In this document: positions 1-8,562 of the stretch, one piece after another | How the letters are laid out: each line of letters opens with the position of its first letter | Numbering within the stretch: the stretch's first letter is position 1 | DNA from: Agarivorans albus | Lineage (GTDB): Bacteria; Pseudomonadota; Gammaproteobacteria; Enterobacterales; Celerinatantimonadaceae | DNA: 64,000 nt | Assembly: GCF_019670105.1 (NCBI RefSeq) | Contig: NZ_AP023032.1 | Location: 1,916,972-1,980,971, forward strand | Direction: 5' to 3' | Notes under the pieces: generated by a model | The model's database searches: none | What the model was told of the DNA's origin: nothing | Seen by the model: the letters and a program-made list of their open reading frames with translations, nothing else | Program-made: the position numbers and the translations under genes

Positions 1-265
1 TCCAAATAATATTTTGCGCCTTGGCACCAATAAATTCTGCAAGTGTTTTCCTTGCTAATTCAAAGGCATTGGTGGCATGTCGAGCAAAGCTATGACTTGC
101 TCTATGTACATTGGCATGACCTTGGCGGTAATATTGTTCAATGTCTTTTAAGACAACTTCAGGGACTTGAGTTGAAGCTGCGCTATCAAGGTATGCAAAT
201 GGCTGATTAGTACCGTTTAATGACGGGAAAAACTGTCGATAGCGAGTATGCTTAAGTGAAGTCAC
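1..265 (-). CDS. Cysteine desulfurase, class V aminotransferase (N-terminal part, cut by window edge)
   Basis: The reverse strand of the first 265 bases reads from a GTG codon into a protein containing YLDSAASTQ, then HANVHRASHSFARHAT and a final NIIW. This is the N-terminal signature of SufS/CsdA-type PLP-dependent cysteine desulfurases, which take sulfur from cysteine for Fe-S cluster assembly. Only about 88 residues are in the window, so the PLP lysine and active-site cysteine are not visible and SufS cannot be told from CsdA. The frame is closed upstream by a stop at 287-289. GTG at 263-265 is the likely start, with TTG at 284-286 as the alternative. It is divergent from the next gene. 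Confidence 0.85.
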   Translation of the reverse strand, partial: MTSLKHTRYRQFFPSLNGTNQPFAYLDSAASTQVPEVVLKDIEQYYRQGHANVHRASHSFARHATNAFELARKTLAEFIGAKAQNIIW

Positions 266-373
266 AATGATTCTTTGTTTGGCAATTAAAGCCGATATTG
301 TAGCCCTAGGCGCAAATCTAAACTAGCTTATATCGGTGTTCTCTTTGATTTAACAACAGGAGTTAAAGGAAAG

Positions 374-1552
374 ATGCAACAGCCACAAGTTATGCAAGCG
401 TGGAAAAGCGTATTTATGGGCTTTTCTTCCTCTAGCCAAGAGCGGCAATTTGCTAACTGGCAGTGGCAACAACAGCGCCAACATCTCTTTTGGGTTCAAT
501 CGCTCTATTGCTTGTGTGTTATTTCCTATCTTTTTCAATCGGGTGTACTTGCTGCTTGGTGGCAACAAGCCAATATAGGCGCATCTTTAGCATTAAGTGT
601 TTGGTTTTGTTATCAAATGTTGCTTACTTGGCGTGGTTTAAAGTTGGTGACGGCTCGCTCAGCCCATGCCTTGTTAGCTGGCCATGCAGTGATTCATTTC
701 ACTTTAATCTTCGCTTTAATGCATGGTGGAGGGGAGCTGCAGTTTAGTGCTGTTCCTGATTGGTTAGTGTACAGCCTACCAGTACTGTTTATTTGTTTCT
801 ATTTACCTATCTTGCTCGCAGTTATGTTGATAGTTGTTGCTACTTTGCTCACTTTGAGTGGTGTTGAGCCCTTAAACGCAAGCCAAGTACAAAATTGGCC
901 TTATGTCGAGCTGCCAAATGCCTTAGTGAACTGTTTATTGGTATGTATTATCGTTTGTCTTTGTCATGCCTTGTGGCGTCATCGCTATACTCATGAACAA
1001 GGCTTAGATTTGTTTCAAGAGAAAGAACAGCCAAGTAGCGAAAACCTACCTTTGTTTAAGCAATCTATCGATACTGATGAGCTGACTGGCTGTGCTAACT
1101 TTGCCCGCTTTAAACAGTTTTCTGAGATAGAAATTGAACGTACCTCTCGTTATCAGAATGCCTATTCTATTGTTTTGATTAACGTCAATCATTTTAGTCG
1201 ATACCGTGATAAATTAGGCGCTGATGAAGCTGATAAGCTATTGGTTAAACTAGCGAATTTTTTACAATCGAAGGTACGCAAAGTTGACTTGTTAGCGCGT
1301 TGCGAAAAAGATCAGTTTGTTATTGGTTTACCTGAATCTAGCTTGTACCAAGCTTTGGATACTGCAGAACGGATCCACGATGCTTTAGGTAGCGAATTTT
1401 GGCTCAACTATCTTGATGAGTTAGAACTTGGCTCTCGGTTGGGGGTGGCTTGCGTAGATGGCACTGCCAACAATATTGAGGCACTAATAAGCAAAGCTGA
1501 AAATGCAATGAACAATCATCGAAGTGCCAGCGCCCTAAGCTACGGACGCTAG
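374..1552 (+). CDS. Membrane protein with degenerate GGDEF domain
   Basis: A 392-residue protein. The N-terminal half (about residues 35-210) is hydrophobic with roughly five to six membrane segments. The C-terminal part, from about 230, is a GGDEF fold that begins with the typical DELTG (235-239). The signature GGDEF loop is replaced by EKDQF (311-315) within LLARCEKDQFVIGLP. Family knowledge says the first two glycines and the acidic pair are needed to make c-di-GMP, so this is probably not an active diguanylate cyclase but a GTP or c-di-GMP sensor, or a scaffold. The start has an AGGAG/AAAGGAAAG stretch just upstream. nhaD follows after 56 bases and may be cotranscribed. Confidence 0.8.
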   Translation: MQQPQVMQAWKSVFMGFSSSSQERQFANWQWQQQRQHLFWVQSLYCLCVISYLFQSGVLAAWWQQANIGASLALSVWFCYQMLLTWRGLKLVTARSAHALLAGHAVIHFTLIFALMHGGGELQFSAVPDWLVYSLPVLFICFYLPILLAVMLIVVATLLTLSGVEPLNASQVQNWPYVELPNALVNCLLVCIIVCLCHALWRHRYTHEQGLDLFQEKEQPSSENLPLFKQSIDTDELTGCANFARFKQFSEIEIERTSRYQNAYSIVLINVNHFSRYRDKLGADEADKLLVKLANFLQSKVRKVDLLARCEKDQFVIGLPESSLYQALDTAERIHDALGSEFWLNYLDELELGSRLGVACVDGTANNIEALISKAENAMNNHRSASALSYGR

Positions 1553-1608
1553 AACGAAATCTTTATCAATCTAAAACAAATGAGCATTCGCCTAAGGAGT
1601 GGGATTTA

Positions 1609-3024
1609 ATGCGTATATTGTTGCCTCTGCTATTGTTGTTTTTTTCTTCTGCTAGTTATGCCGCTGATGGCTTGAGCTTAACCTCGTCTTGGGTGGGCTA
1701 TAGTGCCTTAGTCATTTTTGCCATTGCTTACTTATTGGTGATGAGTGAAGAGGTTATTCATCTAAGAAAATCGAAACCCGTGCTGGTCGCCGCAGGCTTA
1801 ATTTGGTTTTTGATTGCTATTTATTACCGCGGCTCTGGTCACGAAGAGCTGGTAACCGATGCCTTTCGCCATAACTTACTGGAGTTTTCAGAGTTAATGC
1901 TGTTCTTGTTGGTGGCGATGACTTACATCAATGCAATGGAGGAACGACGCTTATTTGATGCATTGCGGGCTTGGCTGGTTAGTAAAAAACTGAGTTATCG
2001 TAAGTTGTTTTGGTTAACGGGCTGCTTAGCCTTTGTTATTTCGCCGGTGGCCGATAACCTTACCACTGCGTTACTTATGTGTGCGGTGGTAACTAAAGTA
2101 GCACAAGGAAATAGCCGATTTATTAACCTAGCGTGTATCAATATTGTTGTTGGTGCTAATGCTGGTGGCGCATTTAGTCCTTTTGGTGATATTACTACCT
2201 TGATGGTTTGGCAAAAAGGTTTGGTTACTTTTGGTCAGTTCTTCGATTTGTTAATCCCTTCATTTGTTAATTTTGTTATTCCTGCCTTTATCATGTCGAT
2301 GTTTGTTTCTGCTGAAGCAGTAGAAGCAGAACACGAAGAAGTTGAATTAAAACGCGGCGCAAGACGAATTGTAGGTTTGTTTTTAATAACAATTGCTACT
2401 GCTGTAATGGGGCATAGTTTGTTCCACATGCCACCGGTAATGGGCATGATGATGGGCTTAGGTTACTTACAGTTCTTTGGTTTCTTCTTGCGCAAAACAC
2501 TTGCGTCTAGCTTGCATAAAAAAGCCGTTGATGCGATTTCTCATCGTGATGATGCCCGATTAAAAGCCTTAGGCAGTGTCGTGCCCTTTGATATTTTTAA
2601 CCGGGTAGCGCGGGCCGAGTGGGACACCTTACTGTTCTTCTACGGTGTAGTCGTTTGTGTTGGTGGTCTTGGATTTATTGGTTACCTAGAAATGGCATCT
2701 AACACCATGTACTTAAATTGGGATCCAACCTATGCCAATATTGCCGTTGGGGTATTAAGTGCCATTGTAGATAACATCCCAGTTATGTTTGCCGTTCTCA
2801 CCATGGAGCCAGCAATGTCCTTAGGCCAATGGTTATTGGTGACGTTGACCGCAGGGGTTGGAGGTAGCATGTTATCAATTGGCTCTGCGGCGGGGGTTGC
2901 GTTAATGGGGCAAGCTAGAGGCCACTATACCTTTATTAGCCACCTGCGCTGGGCACCGGTTATTGCCTTAGGTTATGCCGCCTCTATTGTTTGCCACTTA
3001 ATGCTGAACAAAGCGTTGTTCTAA
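1609..3024 (+). CDS. nhaD: Na+/H+ antiporter, NhaD type
   Basis: A 471-residue polytopic protein with a cleavable-looking N-terminal signal (to about SYAADG) and some eleven to twelve hydrophobic segments. Regions typical of NhaD are visible: SPVADNLTTALLM near residue 146, GANAGGAFSPFGDITTLMVW near 182, and SAIVDNIPVMFAV near 386. The two copies of the Asp-Asn motif (VADN, VDN) are the paired half-sites expected in the ion transporter superfamily. The family exports Na+ or Li+ in exchange for protons at alkaline pH and is common in marine and halophilic bacteria. The start has AAGGAG upstream (1594-1599), and a strong terminator follows. Confidence 0.93.
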   Translation: MRILLPLLLLFFSSASYAADGLSLTSSWVGYSALVIFAIAYLLVMSEEVIHLRKSKPVLVAAGLIWFLIAIYYRGSGHEELVTDAFRHNLLEFSELMLFLLVAMTYINAMEERRLFDALRAWLVSKKLSYRKLFWLTGCLAFVISPVADNLTTALLMCAVVTKVAQGNSRFINLACINIVVGANAGGAFSPFGDITTLMVWQKGLVTFGQFFDLLIPSFVNFVIPAFIMSMFVSAEAVEAEHEEVELKRGARRIVGLFLITIATAVMGHSLFHMPPVMGMMMGLGYLQFFGFFLRKTLASSLHKKAVDAISHRDDARLKALGSVVPFDIFNRVARAEWDTLLFFYGVVVCVGGLGFIGYLEMASNTMYLNWDPTYANIAVGVLSAIVDNIPVMFAVLTMEPAMSLGQWLLVTLTAGVGGSMLSIGSAAGVALMGQARGHYTFISHLRWAPVIALGYAASIVCHLMLNKALF

Positions 3025-3037
3025 ATTCACTCTAAAT

Positions 3038-3067
3038 AAAAAAGGCCACCATATGGTGGCCTTTTTT
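3038..3067. terminator. Bidirectional Rho-independent terminator
   Basis: Perfect inverted repeat AGGCCACCAT/ATGGTGGCCT flanked by A-rich and T-rich tracts on opposite sides. It sits between the convergent nhaD and spoVR genes and can stop transcription from both. Confidence 0.93.
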
Positions 3068-3081
3068 TATAAACAGCATTG

Positions 3082-4581
3082 TTATTCTTGTGCTGGGCAG
3101 CGGGCGATTTCTTGTGCGCCGCCTGCATAGTCACTTTGCTCGAGAATCACATCAAAGCCCCATAAGCGATGAAGGTGTTTAATCACCTCATCTTTGCTTT
3201 TGCCTAGTGGAATGCCTTGATGAGGGACGTAGCGTAAGGTAAGTGAACGGTCTCCACGAAGATTTACGTTATGAACTTGAATATTCGGTTCAATGTTACT
3301 TAGATTGTATTGAGCACTTAGCGCTTCGCGCACTTGTTGGTAGCCATGGTCATCATGAATGGCTTTAACTTTTAAGTAGGGCTTGTTTTCGTCATCATCG
3401 AGGGTGAACAGTTTTAAGTCACGTATTACCTTAGGCGATAAGTACTGGCTAATAAAACTTTCATCCTTAAAGTTTTGCATAGCAAAGTGTAGGGTTTGAA
3501 GCCAATCACTGCCTGCGATATCGGGGAACCACTTGCGGTCTTCATCGGTGGGCGACTCACATATTCTACGGATATCGGTCATCATAGCGAAACCCAGCGC
3601 GTAAGGGTTTATCCCGTTAAAATATGGACTGTTATATGCCGGTTGCATTACTACGCTGGTATGGCTGTGTAAAATTTCAAGAATAAAACGCTCACTCACT
3701 TGTCCATGGTCGAACATATGATTGGTGATAGTGTAATGCCAGAACGTAGCCCATCCTTCATTCATTACTTGAGTTTGTTTTTGAGGGTAAAAATACTGAC
3801 TAATTTTTCTTACTATGCGAACAATTTCTCGCTGCCAAGTCTCCAATAAGGGGGCATGTTTTTCGATGAAGTAGAGAATGTTTTCTTCTGGTGAGGCGGG
3901 GAAACGCTGACGCTTTTCTACGTTTGGATCTTCCTTGGTTGGAATGGTTTTCCACAGCTCATTGATTTGGCTCTGTAAGTACTCTGCTCGAGCATCTTGG
4001 CGAGACTTTTCCTCTTCCATTGAAATTGGGCTAGGGCGCTTGTATCGATCGACACCGTAATTCATTAGAGCGTGGCAAGAGTCAAGCAAGTCTTCAACCG
4101 CTTGTACACCATGGCGAGCCTCGCACTTGCTAATGTAGTTTTTGGCAAACACCAGATAATCGATAATTGAGCTGGCATCGGTCCAAGTTTTAAACAGGTA
4201 ATTGTTTTTGAAAAAACTATTGTGGCCAAAGCAGGCATGGGCAATAACTAAAGCCTGCATTGGCATGGTGTTTTCTTCCATTAAGTAAGCAATACAAGGG
4301 TCTGAATTAATAACAATTTCGTAGGCCAAGCCCATTTGGCCGCGCTTGTAGGTTTGTTCAGTTTGGATGAATTTTTTGCCATAGGACCAGTGGTGATAAC
4401 CAATCGGCATACCTACGCTGGAATAGGCATCCATCATTTGTTCGGCGGTAATTACTTCAATTTGATTAGGATAGGTATCTAATTGATAGTGTTGTGCAAC
4501 CTTCTCAATTTCTTGATGATAAAGCTCAAGCATTTCAAAGGTCCAATCTGGTCCATCGGGCAACATCTTTGTTTTGCTCAT
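3082..4581 (-). CDS. spoVR: SpoVR family protein (YcgB)
   Basis: A soluble protein of about 499 residues starting MSKTKMLPDGPDW. It matches the SpoVR/YcgB family along its length: the HACFGHNSFFKNNYLF histidine-rich segment, the MNEGWATFWHYTI segment and the HDDHGY region are typical. The precise biochemical role of the family is not known; it is tied to stress response and sporulation. The open frame extends 21 codons upstream, but ATG at 4579-4581 is preferred: a GAGG ribosome site lies seven bases before it, and it starts seven bases after the stop of the upstream gene. It is the last gene of the yeaG-yeaH-spoVR operon. Confidence 0.93.
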   Translation of the reverse strand: MSKTKMLPDGPDWTFEMLELYHQEIEKVAQHYQLDTYPNQIEVITAEQMMDAYSSVGMPIGYHHWSYGKKFIQTEQTYKRGQMGLAYEIVINSDPCIAYLMEENTMPMQALVIAHACFGHNSFFKNNYLFKTWTDASSIIDYLVFAKNYISKCEARHGVQAVEDLLDSCHALMNYGVDRYKRPSPISMEEEKSRQDARAEYLQSQINELWKTIPTKEDPNVEKRQRFPASPEENILYFIEKHAPLLETWQREIVRIVRKISQYFYPQKQTQVMNEGWATFWHYTITNHMFDHGQVSERFILEILHSHTSVVMQPAYNSPYFNGINPYALGFAMMTDIRRICESPTDEDRKWFPDIAGSDWLQTLHFAMQNFKDESFISQYLSPKVIRDLKLFTLDDDENKPYLKVKAIHDDHGYQQVREALSAQYNLSNIEPNIQVHNVNLRGDRSLTLRYVPHQGIPLGKSKDEVIKHLHRLWGFDVILEQSDYAGGAQEIARCPAQE

Positions 4582-4588
4582 AAGGGCC

Positions 4589-5860
4589 TCACGCAGTGGC
4601 TTTTTTGAAGAGGTCTCTAAATGTCGGCAATATTTCTTCGGCATTTTTCACATGACGAATAGAGAAGTTAGGGAAAATTTCACTGAGTTGTTCGTATTCG
4701 TGCCACAAGCTTTGGTGGGCACGGCTGGTTATTTCAATGTAAGCGTAATGACGACTTAGAGGTAGCAGGGTCTTCTCCAGTAATGCGCGACACTTGGGTG
4801 AATCATCTGCCCAGTTATCGCCGTCGGAAGCTTGTGCTGCGTATATGTTCCATTGGTTTTGCGGGTAGCGCTCTTCAATAATCTTATCCATTAAGTTAAG
4901 TGCGCTAGAAACAATGGTGCCACCGGTTTCTTGAGAGTAGAAAAATTCATGCTCATCAACTTCTTTAGCTTGAGTGTGGTGGCGAATAAACACTACCTCG
5001 ATTTTTTCGTAACTGCGGGTCAAAAATAGATAGAGCAGTAAGTAGAAACGCTTCGCAATGTCTTTGGTGGCTTGGTCCATAGAGCCAGAGACATCCATTA
5101 AACAAAACATCACCGCTTGGCTGCTTGGTACTGGGTGTTTAGCAAAGTTATTAAATTTAAGATCGAAGGTATCGATAAATGGGATGTTCGAAAGTTTGCG
5201 TTTTAATACCTCGATTTCTGCTTTTATCGCTTCAATCTCGCTATGTGGAACTTGCGAGTCTGATTGGCTTTGTTCAAGTTGTTGTTCCAATGCACGCAAG
5301 CGTTTGCGCTTGTCTCCTCCCATCGCCATTCGTCGCGCTAGCGAGTTTTGTAAAGAGCGCACAATATTTATATTGGCTGGCACCCCGTCGTTGGTAAAGC
5401 CGGCGCGGGCGGTGCGGTATTCAACAATGCTATCTACGTCTGTTTCTTGAAGATTGGGTAGCTCCAAATCGTCAAATAGAATATCAAGGTATTCGTCTTT
5501 GGAAATGTTAAATTGAAATTCTTCGGTGCCTTCGCCTTGGTCACTGGCCTCACCATCACCTGGTCCGCCTGCTCCTTCTCCTCCGGGAGGGCGTTCTATT
5601 TTGTCGCCTGTTCCAAACTGATCGTTACCAGGCAGAGTGCGTTGGCGATGCCCCCCTTCACCTTGGTGAAAAAAGGGCTCGGTAATATCTTTATGAGGAA
5701 TGCTTATGCTTTCGCTGTTCTCCAAGTCTTGGATACTGCGCTGATTAACCGCATCGTTTACTGCGCGTTTAATTTGGCTTTTATAGCGGCGAATAAAGCG
5801 CTGGCGGTTCACCGCGCTTTTATTCTTACCATTTAAACGTCGATCGATAAAATGAGCCAT
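4589..5860 (-). CDS. yeaH: YeaH/DUF444 family protein
   Basis: A 423-residue protein, collinear with the YeaH/YhbH family. The N-terminal part is basic ([19 protein letters not shown]). A glycine-rich, proline-containing linker at about 85-115 follows (a run of GEG/GGP units). The C-terminal half has a von Willebrand A-like fold with a MIDAS-like DVSGSMDQ near residue 259 and later ASDGDNW. The family is encoded beside the kinase YeaG and SpoVR and is thought to act in the same stress pathway. A GGAGG site lies six bases before the ATG. It starts 18 bases after the yeaG stop, which supports one transcript. Confidence 0.93.
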   Translation of the reverse strand: MAHFIDRRLNGKNKSAVNRQRFIRRYKSQIKRAVNDAVNQRSIQDLENSESISIPHKDITEPFFHQGEGGHRQRTLPGNDQFGTGDKIERPPGGEGAGGPGDGEASDQGEGTEEFQFNISKDEYLDILFDDLELPNLQETDVDSIVEYRTARAGFTNDGVPANINIVRSLQNSLARRMAMGGDKRKRLRALEQQLEQSQSDSQVPHSEIEAIKAEIEVLKRKLSNIPFIDTFDLKFNNFAKHPVPSSQAVMFCLMDVSGSMDQATKDIAKRFYLLLYLFLTRSYEKIEVVFIRHHTQAKEVDEHEFFYSQETGGTIVSSALNLMDKIIEERYPQNQWNIYAAQASDGDNWADDSPKCRALLEKTLLPLSRHYAYIEITSRAHQSLWHEYEQLSEIFPNFSIRHVKNAEEILPTFRDLFKKATA

Positions 5861-5878
5861 AGGCGCCCTCCATCAAAT

Positions 5879-7801
5879 CTAAGACGATTTACGAACGCGT
5901 AAATACCATTCCGACAACAAGCGCACTTGTTTGCGGGTGTATCCTTTCTCCATCATTCGGGCAACAAAATCATCGTGTTTCTGTTGGTCGTCGGCGGAGG
6001 TTTTAGTATTGAATGAAATAACAGGTAGCAAGTCTTCGGTATTCGAGAACATTTTCTTCTCGATAACTGTGCGAAGTTTTTCGTAGCTAGTCCAGTTAGG
6101 GTTTTTGCCGTCATTGCCCGCACGAGCGCGGAGTACAAAGTTGACGATTTCATTACGAAAATCTTTAGGGTTACTAATACCCGCGGGTTTCTCTATTTTT
6201 TCTAGCTCAGCATTGAGTGCTGCGCGGTCAAATAGCTGGCCAGTATCAGGATCGCGATACTCTTGGTCTTGAATCCAAAAGTCGGCGTAAATAACGTAGC
6301 GGTCAAATATGTTTTGTCCGTATTCTGAGTACGACTCTAAATAAGCGGTTTGAATTTCTTTGCCGATAAAGTCGACGTACTTAGGGATCAAGTAGCCTTT
6401 TAAGTGTTCTAAGTAGCGGTCTGCCACTTCTTGGCTATATTGCTCGCGCTCTATTTGTTGTTCAAGCACGTAGAACAGATGCACTGCGTTAGCCGCCACC
6501 TCGGTGGTATCAAAATTAAACACTCGCGATAGTATCTTAAAGGCGAAACGGGTAGATAAACCCTCCATGCCTTCATTTACCCCAGCAAAATCACGATACT
6601 CCTGATAAGACTTGGCTTTAGGATCGGTGTCTTTAAGTGTTTCACCGTCGTAAACTCGCATTTTTGAATAGATGCTTGAGTTCTCTGGGTCTTTAAGCCG
6701 CGATAAGACTGAAAACTGCGATAATAACTCCAAGGTGCTAGGAGCACATTTGGCTGTGTTTAACTCACTATTATCCAGTAGTTTTTGATAAATTTTTATC
6801 TCTTCGCTTACTCGTAAGCAATAAGGCACTTTTACAATATAAACGCGGTCTAAAAAGGCCTCGTTGTTTTTGTTGTTTTTAAAGCTTTGCCACTCGGATT
6901 CATTTGAGTGAGCTAAAATAATGCCTTCGAAGGGAATTGCGGAGAGCCCTTCGGTACCGTTGAAGTTACCTTCTTGGGTGGCGGTGAGTAGAGGGTGTAG
7001 CACCTTAATAGGCGCTTTAAACATCTCAACAAACTCCATTAAACCTTGGTTAGCTCTACATAGTGCGCCTGAGTAGCTGTAGGCATCGGGGTCATTTTGC
7101 GCAAAGTGTTCTAATTGACGAATGTCTACTTTACCCACTAGGGATGAAATATCTTGATTGTTTTCATCGCCGGGCTCTGTTTTAGCTATCGCAATTTGGT
7201 TGATGATAGATGGGTAACATTTAACCACCTTGAACTTAGTAATATCCCCACCGTATTCATTTAAACGTTTGGCTGCCCAGGGAGACATAATGGTTTTTAA
7301 ATGGCGCTTACTAATGCCGTATTCTTTTTCTAGAATGTTGCCATCTTCGTTAGCGTCAAACAGACAGAATGGATGGTCGTTTACTGGTGAGCCTTTTAAG
7401 CGGTAGATAGGTACTTGTTGCATAAGGGCTTTCAGCTTTTCGGCTAAGGATGATTTACCACCGCCTACTGGACCCAACAAGTAAAGAATTTGCTTGCGCT
7501 CTTCAAGGCCTTGAGAAGAGTGTTTTAAATAAGAGACAATTTGTTCAATACTGTCTTCCATCCCGTAAAATTCTTTAAAGGCGGGATAACGAGCAATAAT
7601 ACGGTTGGAGAAAAGCCGGCTTAGGCGTGGATCTTTTGAGGTATCCACCATTTCTGGCTCGCCAATGGCGAGCAAAAGGCGTTCTGCTGCACTGGCGTAA
7701 GTGCTTGGTTGTTCTTTACAAAGTGTTAAAAACTGGTCGAGGGATAACTCTTCTTCTTGAGCCTGCTCGTAACGCTGTTGATAGTGGTCAAAAATACTCA
7801 T
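5879..7801 (-). CDS. yeaG: PrkA-type serine protein kinase YeaG
   Basis: A 640-residue protein, normal length for YeaG. The N-terminal AAA-like domain has a Walker A motif GPVGGGKSS (about residues 111-119). The C-terminal half is the PrkA kinase-like domain. In Escherichia coli YeaG and YeaH are sigma-S-dependent and respond to nitrogen starvation; that is family knowledge and is not shown here. GGAGG lies nine bases upstream of the ATG. It is the first gene of a three-gene operon whose promoter must lie in the 760-base region upstream. Confidence 0.95.
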   Translation of the reverse strand: MSIFDHYQQRYEQAQEEELSLDQFLTLCKEQPSTYASAAERLLLAIGEPEMVDTSKDPRLSRLFSNRIIARYPAFKEFYGMEDSIEQIVSYLKHSSQGLEERKQILYLLGPVGGGKSSLAEKLKALMQQVPIYRLKGSPVNDHPFCLFDANEDGNILEKEYGISKRHLKTIMSPWAAKRLNEYGGDITKFKVVKCYPSIINQIAIAKTEPGDENNQDISSLVGKVDIRQLEHFAQNDPDAYSYSGALCRANQGLMEFVEMFKAPIKVLHPLLTATQEGNFNGTEGLSAIPFEGIILAHSNESEWQSFKNNKNNEAFLDRVYIVKVPYCLRVSEEIKIYQKLLDNSELNTAKCAPSTLELLSQFSVLSRLKDPENSSIYSKMRVYDGETLKDTDPKAKSYQEYRDFAGVNEGMEGLSTRFAFKILSRVFNFDTTEVAANAVHLFYVLEQQIEREQYSQEVADRYLEHLKGYLIPKYVDFIGKEIQTAYLESYSEYGQNIFDRYVIYADFWIQDQEYRDPDTGQLFDRAALNAELEKIEKPAGISNPKDFRNEIVNFVLRARAGNDGKNPNWTSYEKLRTVIEKKMFSNTEDLLPVISFNTKTSADDQQKHDDFVARMMEKGYTRKQVRLLSEWYLRVRKSS

Positions 7802-8131
7802 GGCCTAGGCCTCCTAAATACAAGCTATCTCTATAAAAGATAGAATTTGGAAACAAAAGATTTCATGAAGCGCTAAAATAAGTTTATACCATGGCAAAAA
7901 TAAATTTCTAAAAAATAAGCATTTTTTTAAAAACCTTTAGTCATTAATTGTTGCCATCCTGTCCGTTCAAGAATTCCCGCGCAAGGCTCTTTGGCTATAA
8001 CAAACAGGCGTGATTTGCTTCGCTCTATTTAAGTAAAGTACGTTTAAAGAAATAAAAGAGATCGAAAAATGCATCGTTTCTTCAGCGTGTTAGGCTGCTC
8101 ACATAAAGTTAATGAATTGTAAAATTTATAG

Positions 8132-8159
8132 TTGACCTACAAAATCAGCATGCTAATTT
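8132..8159 (+). promoter_or_regulatory. Candidate sigma-70 promoter for a small RNA
   Basis: TTGACC (8132-8137), a 16-base spacer, then TAATTT (8154-8159). It lies about 90 bases upstream of a strong terminator with no ORF between. Recognised by eye only. Confidence 0.4.
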
Positions 8160-8165
8160 AGTTTA

Positions 8166-8286
8166 GTAGCTTGAACCTTCTAGCTTTGGTCGGCGAGCAC
8201 TGCATCGAGGGGAGTAGTGTTGAAGGTTTCCAAAAAGCACGTTTCCATTGGCTCTTGCTTTGCAAGAGCTCTTTTTTTGTCTTTTT
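8166..8286 (+). ncRNA. Candidate small regulatory RNA of about 120 nt
   Basis: Between the promoter-like pair and an intrinsic terminator lie about 85 bases without a credible reading frame. The terminator stem is GCTCTTGC/GCAAGAGC at 8251-8258 and 8262-8269, with a three-base loop, followed by two long T runs. This layout (promoter, short body, strong terminator, flanked by intergenic DNA) is that of a trans-acting small RNA. I do not recognise the body as a known family. The 5' end is a guess from the promoter position. Confidence 0.45.
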
Positions 8287-8562
8287 TATAGAAACATCGC
8301 CCTGTTTATCATTGTTTAGACTAAAGGATGATAGAAGGGTTTTGGTCTTCTTTTTACTTCTATTCAATAGCTTACGTGTGAATCTGTAAATTAATAAAGC
8401 ACCTTTGCTATTGAGTGTCTCATCTATACCAAAGTATAAGTTTCAAGTGGCTAAATGCGCCCTAAGTTAATGCGTAACAATTTGTTAACTTTTGGTCTGT
8501 TTTGTTGGTGTCTCTTTTCGATTATCAGCATCTTAGCTCCAGTAGGATAAGTATCGCTAGAT

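Larger units (their letters stand above)
7802..8562. other. Intergenic region between divergent yeaG and symporter gene
   Basis: A 761-base AT-rich region with no convincing protein gene. It holds a candidate small RNA with its own promoter and terminator (8132-8286). It also holds a 13-base perfect palindrome TAACAA-T-TTGTTA at 8475-8487, about 75 bases upstream of the symporter start, which could be an operator. Two overlapping ORFs of about 70 codons on opposite strands cover the small RNA and look spurious. Confidence 0.6.

Noticed and set aside
8158-8389. Two opposite ORFs of about 70 codons in the intergenic region
   Set aside because: They overlap each other and a terminator, have no ribosome site or family features, and are better explained by the small RNA candidate.
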